A DNA stretch of 44,072 bases. Origin: Dactylosporangium sp. AC04546 (GTDB lineage Bacteria; Actinomycetota; Actinomycetes; Mycobacteriales; Micromonosporaceae). The first letter of the stretch is position 1. Each line of letters opens with the position of its first letter. A program made the translations under genes and the position numbers. Below, in pieces: positions 36,745 through 44,072 of this stretch. The notes beneath the pieces are model-generated. The model had not been told where the DNA came from. It did not search any database and saw only the letters and a list, made by a program, of their open reading frames with translations. Location of the stretch: the NCBI RefSeq assembly GCF_022095675.1, contig NZ_JAHYSG010000100.1:1-44072 (forward strand), in the 5' to 3' direction.

Positions 36745-36750
36745 TAGAGT
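36745..36750 (+). promoter_or_regulatory. Putative -10 box of the helicase gene
   Basis: TAGAGT ends 6 bases before the GTG at 36757, so the transcript would start at or next to that codon. The -35 region around 36722-36727 is weak (CCGACC). No Shine-Dalgarno sequence precedes the GTG. This supports the GTG over the ATG at 36799. Confidence 0.4.
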
Positions 36751-36756
36751 GCGAGG

Positions 36757-39141
36757 GTGTTCTTTGCGCAGCACCGGGCGGCCGAGTCGCTCACCCACAT
36801 GGAGCATCTGCCCCCACGCCCCGGCACCCCCGCTCCCTGGCCCGACTGGGTGCCGCCGCTGCTGCGCTCGTCGCTGGGTTCGCGCGACATCACCGCACCG
36901 TGGCGCCACCAGGCGGAGGCCGCGACGTCGGCCTGGCAGGGCACCCACACGGTCGTCGCCACCGGGACAGGCTCCGGCAAGTCGTTGGCCTACCAGCTCC
37001 CGGCCCTGTCCACGCTGCTCACCGACGACCGCGCGACCGCCCTCTACATCGCCCCGACCAAGGCCCTGGCCGCCGACCAGCTCCGCAGCCTGCTGGCCCT
37101 GGACCTCCCGGGCGTCCGCCCCGCCACGTACGACGGCGACACCTCCCGCGAGGAGCGCGACTGGGTCCGCCAGCACGCCCGCGTGGTCCTGACCAACCCG
37201 GACATGCTCCACCACGGCATCCTGCCGGGCCACGCGTCGTGGTCCCGCTTCCTGCGCGGCCTGCGCTACGTCATCGTGGACGAGTCCCACGCGTACCGGG
37301 GCGTCTTCGGCTCACACGTCGCTCACGTCCTGCGCCGCCTGCGCCGCATGGCGGCCCGCTACCGAACCACCCCGACATTCATCCTGGCCTCGGCGACTTC
37401 AGGCGACCCGGTTCGCACGGGCACCCGCATGACGGGCCTGCCGGTGACTGCCTTCACCGAGGACACCTCACCCCGAGGCGGCATCACGTTCGCCCTCTGG
37501 GAGCCGCCGCTGCTTCCTGCATCCCCCGCCCTCCCCTCCGCCTCCTCCTCGCCGGGCTTCTCTGCTCCCGCCTCTCCCGCGTCTTCTTCGCACGACGGCG
37601 ACGCGCCCACCCGGCCGCGCGACGCCGAGCCCGTCCGGCGGTCCGCGCTGCGGGAGACCGCCGACCTGCTCGCCGACGCGGTGGCCGCCGGCATCCGCAC
37701 CCTCGCGTTCATCCGCTCCCGCAAGGGCGCCGAGCTCGTCGCCACCATGGCCCGCCGCTCCCTCGACACCGCCGTGCCGGGCCTGGGCACCCGGGTCGCC
37801 GCATACCGCTCCGGCTACCTCCGCGAGGACCGCCGCGCCCTCGAACGCGACCTCCTCGACGGCACCCTGCTCGGCCTGGCCTCGACCAACGCCCTGGAGC
37901 TCGGCGTCGACCTCGTCGGGCTCGACGCGGTCCTGATCTCGGGCTACCCCGGAACCCTCGCCTCCCTCTGGCAGCAGGCTGGCCGCGCGGGCCGGGCCGG
38001 CCGCGACGCCACCTGCGTGCTCATCGCCCGCGACGACCCCCTCGACACGTACCTCGTCCACCACCCCGAGGCCCTCTTCGGCCGCCCCGTCGAGGCCACG
38101 GTGTTCGACCCCGGCAACCCGCACGTCCTCGCCCCGCAGCTGTGCTGCGCCGCCGCCGAGCTCCCGCTGACCCCGGCCGACCTGCCACTGTTCGGCCCGA
38201 CCGCCGAGCCGACCCTCGACGCCCTCGTCGCCGCGGGCATACTCCGCAAGCGCCCCAGCGGCTGGTACTGGACCGAGCGCCACCGCCCCGACGTCGACCT
38301 CCGCGGTGCCGGTGGCGGCCCCGTCGCGGTGGTCGAGTCGGCCACCGGCCGCCTGCTCGGCACGGTCGACACCGGCTCGGCCCACCACCAGGTCCACGAC
38401 GGCGCCGTATACCTCCACCAGGGCACCACCTACGTCGTCGACAAGCTCGACCTCGCCGACTCCGTCGCCCTCGTCCACGCCGAGGACCCTGACTGGAGCA
38501 CCCACCCCCGCGACGTCACCGACGTCACCGTCCTGTCCGTCCGCGAGACCCGCACGGCCGGCCCCGTCACCCTGTCGCTCGGCGAGGTCGAGGTCACCTC
38601 CCAGGTCGTCAGCTACCAGCGGCGCCGCCTGGTGTCCGGCGAGGTCATCGACGTGTGCGAACTCGACCTCCCACAGCGCGTGCTGCGCACCGTGGCGGTC
38701 TGGTGGACGGTCACCCCCGAGGCCCTCGACGCCGCGGGCGTCCCCGACGTCGACTGGCCCGGCGCCCTCCACGCCGCCGAGCACGCCTCCATCGGCCTGC
38801 TCCCGCTGGTGGCCACCTGCGACCGCTGGGACATCGGCGGCCTGTCCACCGCGTTCCACGCCGACACCGGCCTGCCCACCGTCTTCGTGTACGACGGCCA
38901 CCCCGGCGGCGCCGGCTTCGCCGAGCGCGCGTTCGAGGTCGCGACCGACTGGCTGTCGGCCACCCGCACCGTCGTCGCCGAGTGCAGGTGCGACCAGGGC
39001 TGCCCGTCGTGCGTCCAGTCCCCGAAGTGCGGCAACGGCAACAACCCGCTGGGCAAGGCCGACGCCGTCACCGTGCTGTCCCTGGTCCTGTCCGCCCTCT
39101 CACGAGAACCGGCCCGCCGGGCAACGGACCTGGCGGCATAG
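36757..39141 (+). CDS. DEAD/DEAH-box helicase with C-terminal Cys4 domain (YprA/MrfA-like)
   Basis: A 794-residue superfamily 2 helicase. Walker [10 protein letters not shown] (68-76), DESH box [11 protein letters not shown] (172-182), ASATSGDP for motif III and [12 protein letters not shown] for motif VI are in order. The C-terminal DUF1998-type region ends with [20 protein letters not shown], four or five cysteines that probably bind zinc or an Fe-S cluster as in MrfA-type repair helicases. An Ala/Pro/Ser-rich insert (about 250-290) separates the RecA-like domains. The role is likely DNA repair. It is divergent from bldG. The last 529 bases are also open in the opposite strand (see the next gene). 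Confidence 0.93.
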   Translation: MFFAQHRAAESLTHMEHLPPRPGTPAPWPDWVPPLLRSSLGSRDITAPWRHQAEAATSAWQGTHTVVATGTGSGKSLAYQLPALSTLLTDDRATALYIAPTKALAADQLRSLLALDLPGVRPATYDGDTSREERDWVRQHARVVLTNPDMLHHGILPGHASWSRFLRGLRYVIVDESHAYRGVFGSHVAHVLRRLRRMAARYRTTPTFILASATSGDPVRTGTRMTGLPVTAFTEDTSPRGGITFALWEPPLLPASPALPSASSSPGFSAPASPASSSHDGDAPTRPRDAEPVRRSALRETADLLADAVAAGIRTLAFIRSRKGAELVATMARRSLDTAVPGLGTRVAAYRSGYLREDRRALERDLLDGTLLGLASTNALELGVDLVGLDAVLISGYPGTLASLWQQAGRAGRAGRDATCVLIARDDPLDTYLVHHPEALFGRPVEATVFDPGNPHVLAPQLCCAAAELPLTPADLPLFGPTAEPTLDALVAAGILRKRPSGWYWTERHRPDVDLRGAGGGPVAVVESATGRLLGTVDTGSAHHQVHDGAVYLHQGTTYVVDKLDLADSVALVHAEDPDWSTHPRDVTDVTVLSVRETRTAGPVTLSLGEVEVTSQVVSYQRRRLVSGEVIDVCELDLPQRVLRTVAVWWTVTPEALDAAGVPDVDWPGALHAAEHASIGLLPLVATCDRWDIGGLSTAFHADTGLPTVFVYDGHPGGAGFAERAFEVATDWLSATRTVVAECRCDQGCPSCVQSPKCGNGNNPLGKADAVTVLSLVLSALSREPARRATDLAA

Positions 39142-39623
39142 CGGATCCCCAGCGCCCGCACCGGCCCTGCCTTCGCGGCGGCCGACGCCTCCGTACCGGC
39201 CGGCCCGTCAACCCGCACGTCAACCATCACGTCGAGCCCGTCGAGCGCGCAGGACACCAGCCGCCCACCGTTCTCCGCGACCAGCTCGGCAGCCGCACCG
39301 CAGGCCGCCGCCGCACCTCTCCCGGCCGCGAGCGCCCCGGCCAGCGCCCCGGCATCGGCGGCGTTGCGCGCCCGGTGCTCGGCCACGATCAGCCCACCCC
39401 CGACGACGAGCGCCACGGCGACCACCAGCAGCCCGAGCCCGACCCCGAGCATCACCACCGTCACGCTGCCCCGATCACCGACCCGGTCACCCGGTCGCCC
39501 ACCGCCGGCCCGGGCCCGCAGCGCCCGCCGGGTATGTCGCGGCCGCCACCGCTGCTCGCCCCGGCGCCGCCACACCCCCACCCAGGTCCACGGCGGACTG
39601 CTCGACCGATGTGCACCCCTCAT
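38613..39623 (-). CDS. TadG/Rv3654c-like pilus-associated protein with antisense run-on frame
   Basis: The recognisable part lies at 39142-39623. It has a basic, Trp-containing N-terminus and then DRGSVTVVMLGVGLGLLVVAVALVVGGGLIVAEHRARNAADAGALAGAL, the TadE/TadG-type signal helix with its aligned polar face. A Cys-containing segment typical of the Rv3654c group follows. Relatives usually end within about 130-150 residues. Here the frame has no stop there but runs 529 bases further, antisense to the helicase, to 38613 (336 residues). The run-on part looks like shadow coding. Either a stop has been lost or the annotated end is artificial. The ATG overlaps the tadE stop (ATGA). Confidence 0.6.
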   Translation of the reverse strand: MRGAHRSSSPPWTWVGVWRRRGEQRWRPRHTRRALRARAGGGRPGDRVGDRGSVTVVMLGVGLGLLVVAVALVVGGGLIVAEHRARNAADAGALAGALAAGRGAAAACGAAAELVAENGGRLVSCALDGLDVMVDVRVDGPAGTEASAAAKAGPVRALGIRYAARSVARRAGSRERADRTRDSTVTASALPSGLLPLPHFGDWTHDGQPWSHLHSATTVRVADSQSVATSNARSAKPAPPGWPSYTKTVGRPVSAWNAVDRPPMSQRSQVATSGSRPMEACSAAWRAPGQSTSGTPAASRASGVTVHQTATVRSTRCGRSSSHTSMTSPDTRRRRW

Positions 39624-40003
39624 GACAACCCCTCCCCGGGTTCGAACCGCGCGACGGACCGCTCGTGCAGCACCAGCCCCAGCGGCTGGAAGGTGTAGCG
39701 GACGGAGACCCGCACCAGGTCCCCGTCGCGCTGGACCGAGATCGTGGCGCCCGCCGGCGCGGCCTCCGAGGCCGCCGAGTCCGGCTCGCCGCGGGCCGCT
39801 GCCCGCGCCGCCAGCCCGGCCGCGTCCGCACACCGCACCTTGGCCGTCACGACGACCAGGGCGGCGAGGCCGGCCAGCAGCAGCAGGACAACGGCGGGAA
39901 ATGCCGCGGCGAACTCGACGACGGCCGACCCCCGGTCCCTCGGCCCGCCAAACCGGCGGCGCCGATGGCGCGCCGGGGCGCCACGATCCCGGTCGCTTCT
40001 CAT
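39620..40003 (-). CDS. TadE-like minor pilin
   Basis: A 127-residue protein whose basic N-terminus leads into DRGSAVVEFAAAFPAVVLLLLAGLAALVVV. This is the TadE motif, in which the Glu of VVEF follows the prepilin peptidase site. The rest is a short extracytoplasmic domain with SVRYTFQPLGLVL. TadE proteins are pseudopilins required for Flp pilus assembly. Both ends overlap neighbours by ATGA: the pilin-like gene upstream and the TadG-like gene downstream. Confidence 0.85.
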   Translation of the reverse strand: MRSDRDRGAPARHRRRRFGGPRDRGSAVVEFAAAFPAVVLLLLAGLAALVVVTAKVRCADAAGLAARAAARGEPDSAASEAAPAGATISVQRDGDLVRVSVRYTFQPLGLVLHERSVARFEPGEGLS

Positions 40004-40176
40004 GCCAGCGCCCGCCCGATCAGGTTCGTCAGGGCGATGCGCGTCCCGTCACTGGTCAGGACCCTCAGCAGCAGGCCGGCGAAGCCGGCCCCGACCAGCA
40101 TGCAGACGGCGTACTCGGCGGTGGTGACTCCCCGGTCCCCGCGAAGGGCGCGAAGTCGGGCTCGGATGGCGTACAC
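40000..40176 (-). CDS. DUF4244 / Flp pilin-like small protein
   Basis: A 58-residue protein read from GTG 40176. A basic N-terminus (RARLRALRGDRG) is followed by VTTAEYAVCMLVGAGFAGLLLRVLTSDGTRIALTNLIGRALA. G-x-TTAEYAV is the Flp pilin processing and Glu+5 motif, and the whole matches the actinobacterial DUF4244 family. It is probably the major Flp-type pilin of this operon. AAGGAG lies just upstream of the GTG, and its stop overlaps the tadE ATG (ATGA). Confidence 0.85.
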   Translation of the reverse strand: MYAIRARLRALRGDRGVTTAEYAVCMLVGAGFAGLLLRVLTSDGTRIALTNLIGRALA

Positions 40177-40222
40177 GGAACTCCTTACGTTGTGCGACTA
40201 CCGGACTTGGATGGATGAAGGC

Positions 40223-40903
40223 TCAAAGGGCGGCGAACACCTCGCCGAGCAGCGCGGCGACCACCGGCACGACACCGACCAGCACGAACGCGGGCAGGAA
40301 GCACAGCCCGACCGGCAGCACCGCGTAGACCGATGTCTTGCGGACCCGCGCCTCCAGGAACGCCGCCCGGTCCCGCCGCAGGTCGGCCGCCTGCTTCTCG
40401 AAGGTCTGGGCGAGCGCGGTGCCGTGCTCGGCGCTGCGCGTCGCGGCCCGCGCGAGGCGGTTCCCGCCCGGGATCTCGCCCAGCTGCCCCCAGGCGTCGG
40501 CGGGCGGCGCCCCGCCTCGCAACGCCCGCCCGATCGTCACGAGCCGCCCGCCGACGGACGCCGCGCCCAGAGAGCGGCCGGCCGCCCGACCTGGCGCCGC
40601 GCCCAGGGAGCGCCCGGCCGCCCGGTCCGGCGCCGCGCCCATGGAGCGCCCGACGGCGTAGGCTGCCCGGTCCGGCGCTGCCCCGGCGTGCAGGGCGGCG
40701 GCCAGCAGGTCGGCCGCGAACGGCAGGTCAACTCGCGCCGCCGCCCGCTCCCGCCGGACGCGGGGCGACTCGGCCCTGCGCAGCAGCAGCCAGCAGACAA
40801 CCGACACCACGACCCCGGCCGCCACGCCACCCCGGCCGCCGAACGCCGCACCGATCAGAACCCCGCCCAGCAGCGAAGCCACGACCCGCAGCCACGGACT
40901 CAT
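40223..40903 (-). CDS. TadC-like type II secretion F-domain protein
   Basis: A 226-residue inner-membrane platform protein of the Tad system. Two N-terminal helices (residues 6-44), a T2SSF cytoplasmic domain with DLPFAADLLAAALHAGAAPDRAA and a C-terminal pair of helices (VYAVLPVGLCFLPAFVLVGVVPVVAALL) are visible. The T2SSF domain carries an unusual insert of three repeats of the form PxRAAGRSLGAA (about residues 75-115), encoded by a 36-bp tandem repeat (40560-40676). ATG 40903 overlaps the tadB stop (ATGA). The repeat may alter spacing of the helices without breaking the frame. Confidence 0.85.
   Translation of the reverse strand: MSPWLRVVASLLGGVLIGAAFGGRGGVAAGVVVSVVCWLLLRRAESPRVRRERAAARVDLPFAADLLAAALHAGAAPDRAAYAVGRSMGAAPDRAAGRSLGAAPGRAAGRSLGAASVGGRLVTIGRALRGGAPPADAWGQLGEIPGGNRLARAATRSAEHGTALAQTFEKQAADLRRDRAAFLEARVRKTSVYAVLPVGLCFLPAFVLVGVVPVVAALLGEVFAAL
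40560..40676. repeat. 36-bp intragenic tandem repeat in tadC
   Basis: Three units at 40560-40595, 40596-40631 and 40632-40676. The first two are 36 bases, and the third has a 9-base insertion, so all changes keep the reading frame. Each unit encodes a 12-residue block of the form PxRAAGRSLGAA (the third is longer). Copy-number change would alter the TadC protein length in steps of 12 residues. Confidence 0.85.
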
Positions 40904-41568
40904 CGCCAGGCCTCCCGGGAGAGGAAGTCGACCATCCGGAACGTCACGAACAGCCCCGCGCTCTGCAGCGTCACCGCCAGGACCGTGCACGCGGCGCCGA
41001 GCGGCGTGTGCAGCAGCTGGTCGACCGGGTCGATGCCCATCGCGACCGCGCCGAACAGCCCGGCGGCCGGCATCGCCATGAGCATGTACGCCGACGCGTG
41101 CGCCGCCGACGTCTGCACGTCGGCCGACTGCCGCAGCGCCTGCGCCGCCTTCAGGTCGGCCTCGACGCGCTCCAGCAGGTCGACGAGCGGCGTGCCGAGG
41201 TACTCGCTGACTCTCCGCGCGGAGTCCAGCCGCAGCGTCGCCGCGCGCACCGCCGGGGCGGACGGCGTCGCCGAGGCCGCCAGCACCCGCTGGACCCGGA
41301 CGGCCAGGCCCGCACCGTCGGGGGTGATGCCGGCCCGCAGGTCGCCGACGGTGGACTCGATGGCGTCGACGAGCGCGGTGACCGTGTCCTTCACCGCGTC
41401 CCGGACCACCAGCCGCCGCACGATCCAGACCGTCATCGCCAGGTAGACCGCGACCGCGAACCCGGCCACCGGCCCGAACCGCAGCAGCAGAACGGCGACG
41501 AGCGGCACCAGCGCGACGAGCACGGCGAACGGGTGACGCAGCACGATCCCGCGCAGCCGGGCGCTCAT
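40900..41568 (-). CDS. TadB-like type II secretion F-domain protein
   Basis: A 222-residue membrane protein, the partner of TadC in the pilus platform. Two N-terminal helices (HPFAVLVALVPLVAVLLL and GFAVAVYLAMTVWIV) are followed by a helical T2SSF domain (about 60-150) with ESTVGDLRAGITPDGAG. Two C-terminal helices around GLFGAVAMGIDPV and CTVLAVTLQSAGLFVTF complete it. It overlaps tadA upstream and tadC downstream with ATGA junctions. It is shorter than proteobacterial TadB, as is normal in actinobacteria. Confidence 0.85.
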   Translation of the reverse strand: MSARLRGIVLRHPFAVLVALVPLVAVLLLRFGPVAGFAVAVYLAMTVWIVRRLVVRDAVKDTVTALVDAIESTVGDLRAGITPDGAGLAVRVQRVLAASATPSAPAVRAATLRLDSARRVSEYLGTPLVDLLERVEADLKAAQALRQSADVQTSAAHASAYMLMAMPAAGLFGAVAMGIDPVDQLLHTPLGAACTVLAVTLQSAGLFVTFRMVDFLSREAWR

Positions 41569-42605
41569 CGCCAGCCCTTCCCCGGCACGTACCGCCACCG
41601 CCCCGACGGCTGCGGCGGCTCGTGCCCACGCTCGGCGATCAGCTCGTCGAGCAGCGCCCCGCCCGGCTCGACCCGGCCGCCGCCGCGCCGCCAGGCGGTC
41701 AGCACGACCGTGGTGCGCTGCTCGGGGTGGCAGTCGAGCACGCAGATCTCGGCGATCTCGCGCGAACCGTCGGCCGCCCTCCGCAGGTGCACGACGGCCC
41801 GCAGCGCCGCCCCGACGAGCGCGTGGAGCGCGGCCCGCGGCACCGACCCGAGCAGCCCGAGCGCCTCCAGCCGGGCCGGCACGTCGGCCGGCGAGTTGGC
41901 GTGGAGGGTGGCCGCGCCGCCCTCGTGCCCGGTGTTCAGCGCGCCGAGCAGGTCGACGATCTCGGCGCCCCGGCACTCGCCGACGACCAGCCGGTCGGGG
42001 CGCATGCGCAGGGCCTGCCGGACCAGCTCGCGCAGCGAGATCTCGCCGGCGCCCTCGACGTTGGCCGCGCGGGCCTGCAGCGACACCACGTGCGGATGCA
42101 CCGGGGCCAGCTCGGCGGCGTCCTCGACGATGACCAGCCGCTCGGCGGCCGGCACAAGCGACAGCAGTGTGGACAGCACGGTCGTCTTGCCGGTGCCGGT
42201 ACCCCCGGTCACCAGATACGGCAGGCGGGCCGTGACGATCGCGGCCAGCAGCGTGGCCCCGCCCGGGTCGATGCTGCCGTGGTTGATCAGGTCATCGAGG
42301 GTGAACGCCCGCCGCCGGAACGTGCGCAGCGAGACGTGCGGCCCGGTGCGCGCGATCGGCGGCAGCACCGCGTGCAGCCGCGTCCCGTCAGGCAGCCGCC
42401 CGTCGACGAACGGGCTCGCGTCATCGAGCCGCCGCCCGGCGCTGGACGCCAACTGCTGGGCGAGCCGGCGTATCTCGGCCGGGTCGCCGAGCCGTCCGTT
42501 GACCTTGCGCAGGCCGGCACCCCGGTCGACCCACACCTCGCCGCAGTTGACCAGAACGTCGGTGACCGCCGGGTCGTCGAGCAGGGCCACGAGCGCCTCG
42601 TTCAC
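41565..42605 (-). CDS. TadA/CpaF-family secretion ATPase
   Basis: The hexameric ATPase that powers pilus assembly. The 346-residue protein has an N-terminal domain with VNCGEVWVDRGAGL, Walker A GGTGTGKT (134-141) and the Asp box VIVEDAAEL (158-166). Walker B RPDRLVVGECRG (202-212) and the His box NTGHEGGAATLHANS (224-238) follow. All catalytic motifs are intact. The GTG start overlaps the cpaE-like stop (GTGA), and its own stop overlaps the tadB start, so the whole operon is coupled. It is shorter than proteobacterial CpaF, lacking the long N-terminal extension. Confidence 0.95.
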   Translation of the reverse strand: MNEALVALLDDPAVTDVLVNCGEVWVDRGAGLRKVNGRLGDPAEIRRLAQQLASSAGRRLDDASPFVDGRLPDGTRLHAVLPPIARTGPHVSLRTFRRRAFTLDDLINHGSIDPGGATLLAAIVTARLPYLVTGGTGTGKTTVLSTLLSLVPAAERLVIVEDAAELAPVHPHVVSLQARAANVEGAGEISLRELVRQALRMRPDRLVVGECRGAEIVDLLGALNTGHEGGAATLHANSPADVPARLEALGLLGSVPRAALHALVGAALRAVVHLRRAADGSREIAEICVLDCHPEQRTTVVLTAWRRGGGRVEPGGALLDELIAERGHEPPQPSGRWRYVPGKGWR

Positions 42606-43618
42606 GCCGCCACCCCCGTCGCCAGCCCGAGGTCGTCGAGGATGCGGCGGCAGAGGGTGGCGAGCGGTCCGCGGCCGGAGCCGGTCGGCGGGTCGCCGAG
42701 CTCGAGGCGCCGGGGCAGGTCGGGCTCGGCCCGCAGGGTCCCGGCGACCGGCAGGCCGAGGGACTGGGCGATCTGGCGGGTCCGCAGCCCGCCCGGGCTG
42801 GGATGCCGCACCACCAGATGCAGGGCGTCGGTGTGTGGGGCGACGGTCGCCGCGACCCGTGAGGCGGCGACACAGGCGCGCAGCTCGGCCGGCACCACCA
42901 GCAGCACCCGGTCCGCGGCCCGCAGCGCGAGGACCGCGGCGTCGTCGAGGCGCCGGGGCAGGTCGGCGACCACCAGGTCGCGGGCCCGGCTGCCGATGTC
43001 GAGGGCGGCCGCCATCGCGTCGCTGGTCAGGCCGGTGCCGGCGGGCGCCCGGTCGCAGGACAGCACCCCGACCGCGCCCCGGCCGGGCATTCCGTCTCCC
43101 AGCCGGAGCCGGGCGGCGTCGTCCCAGCCGAGGGCGAGGTCGACGCCGCCGCCGAGGGGGTCGGCGTCGACGAGCAGCGAGCGCAGGCCCGCGCCGCCGG
43201 CGGTGACGGCGAGGCCGGCCGCCAGGATGCTGGCCCCGGCACCCCCGCGCCCGCCGAGCACGGCGAGGACGCGCCCGCGCTGGGCGTCGACCAGGCCGGC
43301 GAGGCGGTCGAGCAGCAGCCCGGCGCCGTCGGGGATCGGGACGATGTGGTCGGCGCCCACCGCCTCGGCGAGGACCCGGACCCGGTCGGCGACGCGCCCC
43401 CGGGTCAGCAGCAGCACTCCGGCGCGGCGGGGCAGGCCCGCGCGCACACAGGCGGGCGCGACGGCGTCGCCGATCAGGACGATCGGCGCCGAGGCGAACC
43501 GGCCGCGGGCCCGCTCCGGGCCGGTCTCCACGTCGAGGTCGAGCGGAAGTTCGGCGGCGATGCCGAGCACGTCGTCGAGCAGCTCATGGTCGTCGGTGAC
43601 GAGCAGTGGTCGATGCAC
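42602..43618 (-). CDS. CpaE/Ssd-like MinD-family protein
   Basis: A 338-residue protein with an N-terminal receiver-like region (1-110, without the usual phosphate acceptor pattern) and a ParA/MinD-type domain. The P-loop reads AVLGGRGGAGAS (119-130). It keeps the glycine frame but lacks both the signature and the standard Lys of the deviant Walker A box. VDADPLGGGVDLALG is the switch I region, and DLVVADLPRR the Walker B. The group includes actinobacterial Ssd, named for septum-site effects, and CpaE, which localises Tad pili. It is the first gene of the tad operon. Confidence 0.85.
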   Translation of the reverse strand: MHRPLLVTDDHELLDDVLGIAAELPLDLDVETGPERARGRFASAPIVLIGDAVAPACVRAGLPRRAGVLLLTRGRVADRVRVLAEAVGADHIVPIPDGAGLLLDRLAGLVDAQRGRVLAVLGGRGGAGASILAAGLAVTAGGAGLRSLLVDADPLGGGVDLALGWDDAARLRLGDGMPGRGAVGVLSCDRAPAGTGLTSDAMAAALDIGSRARDLVVADLPRRLDDAAVLALRAADRVLLVVPAELRACVAASRVAATVAPHTDALHLVVRHPSPGGLRTRQIAQSLGLPVAGTLRAEPDLPRRLELGDPPTGSGRGPLATLCRRILDDLGLATGVAA

Positions 43619-43671
43619 GCGGACACTCTGGCCGCGGCAGGGCCCTCCGTTCCGGCCCGCGACCCGCGTTC

Positions 43672-43698
43672 TGTGGACAACGGTCCGCTTGTGGACAA
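43672..43698. promoter_or_regulatory. Pair of DnaA boxes, 18 bp apart
   Basis: TGTGGACAA occurs at 43672-43680 and 43690-43698, in the same direction. Its complement TTGTCCACA is the consensus DnaA box of high-GC actinobacteria. The pair lies 54 bases before the GTG of the cpaE-like gene. DnaA could act as a transcription regulator here. Confidence 0.6.
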
Positions 43699-43947
43699 CC
43701 GGGCCGCGGCGATGCCGATCTGCTATGACTGCCGGTACAAACCCTGGTCAATTGGACAAAGCAGGCATCACGTCGACGACGAAAAATCCTGGCGCAGCCG
43801 CCCGATGTCCGAAGCCGGTCCGCCGACGACACGGCCGCGGGACGTGACAGTGGGCTGGAAGCGCTCCGCCAAGTGCGAATCCGGCCAAGAGGGAGCTTTC
43901 GTGAGCGCTCAACAAAGCACTGATCGTCAATACGCGTAACTCGTGAA

Positions 43948-44001
43948 ATGCAGGTTGCCATAATCCGGATTGCCATATGGCAGAAATGCGGGGACCTGCA
44001 T
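43948..44001. promoter_or_regulatory. Nested palindrome of unknown function
   Basis: ATGCAGGT (43948-43955) and ACCTGCAT (43994-44001) are perfect inverted repeats. Inside them is the perfect palindrome TGCCATATGGCA (43971-43982) and the half-repeat TTGCCATA at 43955-43962. The segment is AT-rich compared with its surroundings. It may be an operator for a gene near the right edge. Confidence 0.45.
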
Positions 44002-44029
44002 CGAGTGGCGTCTGAGGGTACAGAGGGGA

Positions 44030-44058
44030 CGACCCCCGCCGGGGGGTGACGGGGGTCG
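44030..44058. terminator. Terminator-like hairpin at the right edge
   Basis: CGACCCCCG (44030-44038) and CGGGGGTCG (44050-44058) form a perfect 9-base-pair stem with an 11-base loop. No T-tract is seen on either strand. It may terminate a gene entering from beyond the right edge. Confidence 0.5.
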
Positions 44059-44072
44059 CCGGGGGTTCGGCT

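Larger units (their letters stand above)
43619..44072. other. 454-base gene-free region upstream of the tad operon
   Basis: No convincing gene is present. The region holds two DnaA boxes (43672-43698), a nested inverted repeat (43948-44001) and a hairpin at the window edge (44030-44058). GC content drops between about 43890 and 43990, as expected for promoters. A gene probably lies beyond the right edge, ending near the hairpin. Confidence 0.55.

Noticed and set aside
40333..43206. A 957-codon open frame on the plus strand, antisense to the tad operon
   Set aside because: The coupled tad genes on the minus strand explain the region, and the translation is low-complexity and Arg-rich.
43805..43939. 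A 44-codon frame with a WKRSAKCESG segment resembling DUF397
   Set aside because: The similarity is limited to about ten residues, the rest does not fit, and no ribosome-binding site precedes the ATG. A 12-codon frame from GTG 43904 after GAGGGAG is too short to support.

Overview
The window is GC-rich (about 70%), uses GTG and TTG starts freely, and encodes Lsr2, BldG, ClpC, DisA and a minimal Tad pilus operon. This points to a high-GC actinobacterium. The gene order (disA, mutY, clpC, lsr2, lysS, coaX, panD, panC, DUF2520) resembles the mycobacterial disA-panCD segment, and topA, hppA, anti-sigma, bldG, helicase and tad genes follow as in Streptomyces. A member of the Micromonosporales is my best guess; the species cannot be told from the sequence alone.

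Layout. (1) 1-648: a 16-bp tandem array and two composite hairpin repeats, no gene. (2) 649-7024: a PH-like membrane protein, disA (c-di-AMP synthesis), a membrane-anchored Cys-rich protein, an ACT protein coupled to peptide deformylase, mutY, a lipoprotein polysaccharide deacetylase and a free-standing STAND-like ATPase. (3) 7025-13898: clpC, lsr2, lysS, a SAM methyltransferase and coaX. (4) 13965-28443: a GT-C glycosyltransferase and a long leftward run of cofactor genes (DUF2520, panC, panD and nadB, nadC) with four paralogous Septum_form-like secreted proteins between panD and nadB. An intact IS110-family element sits between two of the paralogues on the opposite strand. A TetR regulator and a sugar-lactone oxidase close this part. 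(5) 28444-39141: topA, an uncharacterised two-gene unit, the membrane pyrophosphatase hppA, the bldG anti-anti-sigma gene with a neighbouring degenerate anti-sigma-like gene, and a large helicase. (6) 38613-43618: a leftward tad/flp operon of cpaE, tadA, tadB, tadC, a DUF4244 pilin-like gene, tadE and a tadG-like gene. (7) 43619-44072: a 454-base region with two DnaA boxes, a nested palindrome and a terminator-like hairpin.

How the genes fit together. The pan and coaX genes feed coenzyme A synthesis and nadB/nadC feed NAD synthesis. Many leftward genes are joined by 4-nt GTGA or ATGA stop/start overlaps, so translational coupling is widespread. Several rightward genes have a TANNNT-type -10 box that would place the transcription start at or within a few bases of the GTG or ATG codon, which suggests leaderless messages.

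The most unusual features are three. First, the non-coding region upstream of the IS110 transposase folds into three consecutive stem-loops, as expected of a bridge RNA. Second, four copies of a 56-bp hairpin repeat have identical length and compensating arm changes; all lie in one orientation at the 3' side of leftward genes. Third, the four Septum_form-like paralogues are each built from two halves carrying a C-x3-H-x2-E motif.
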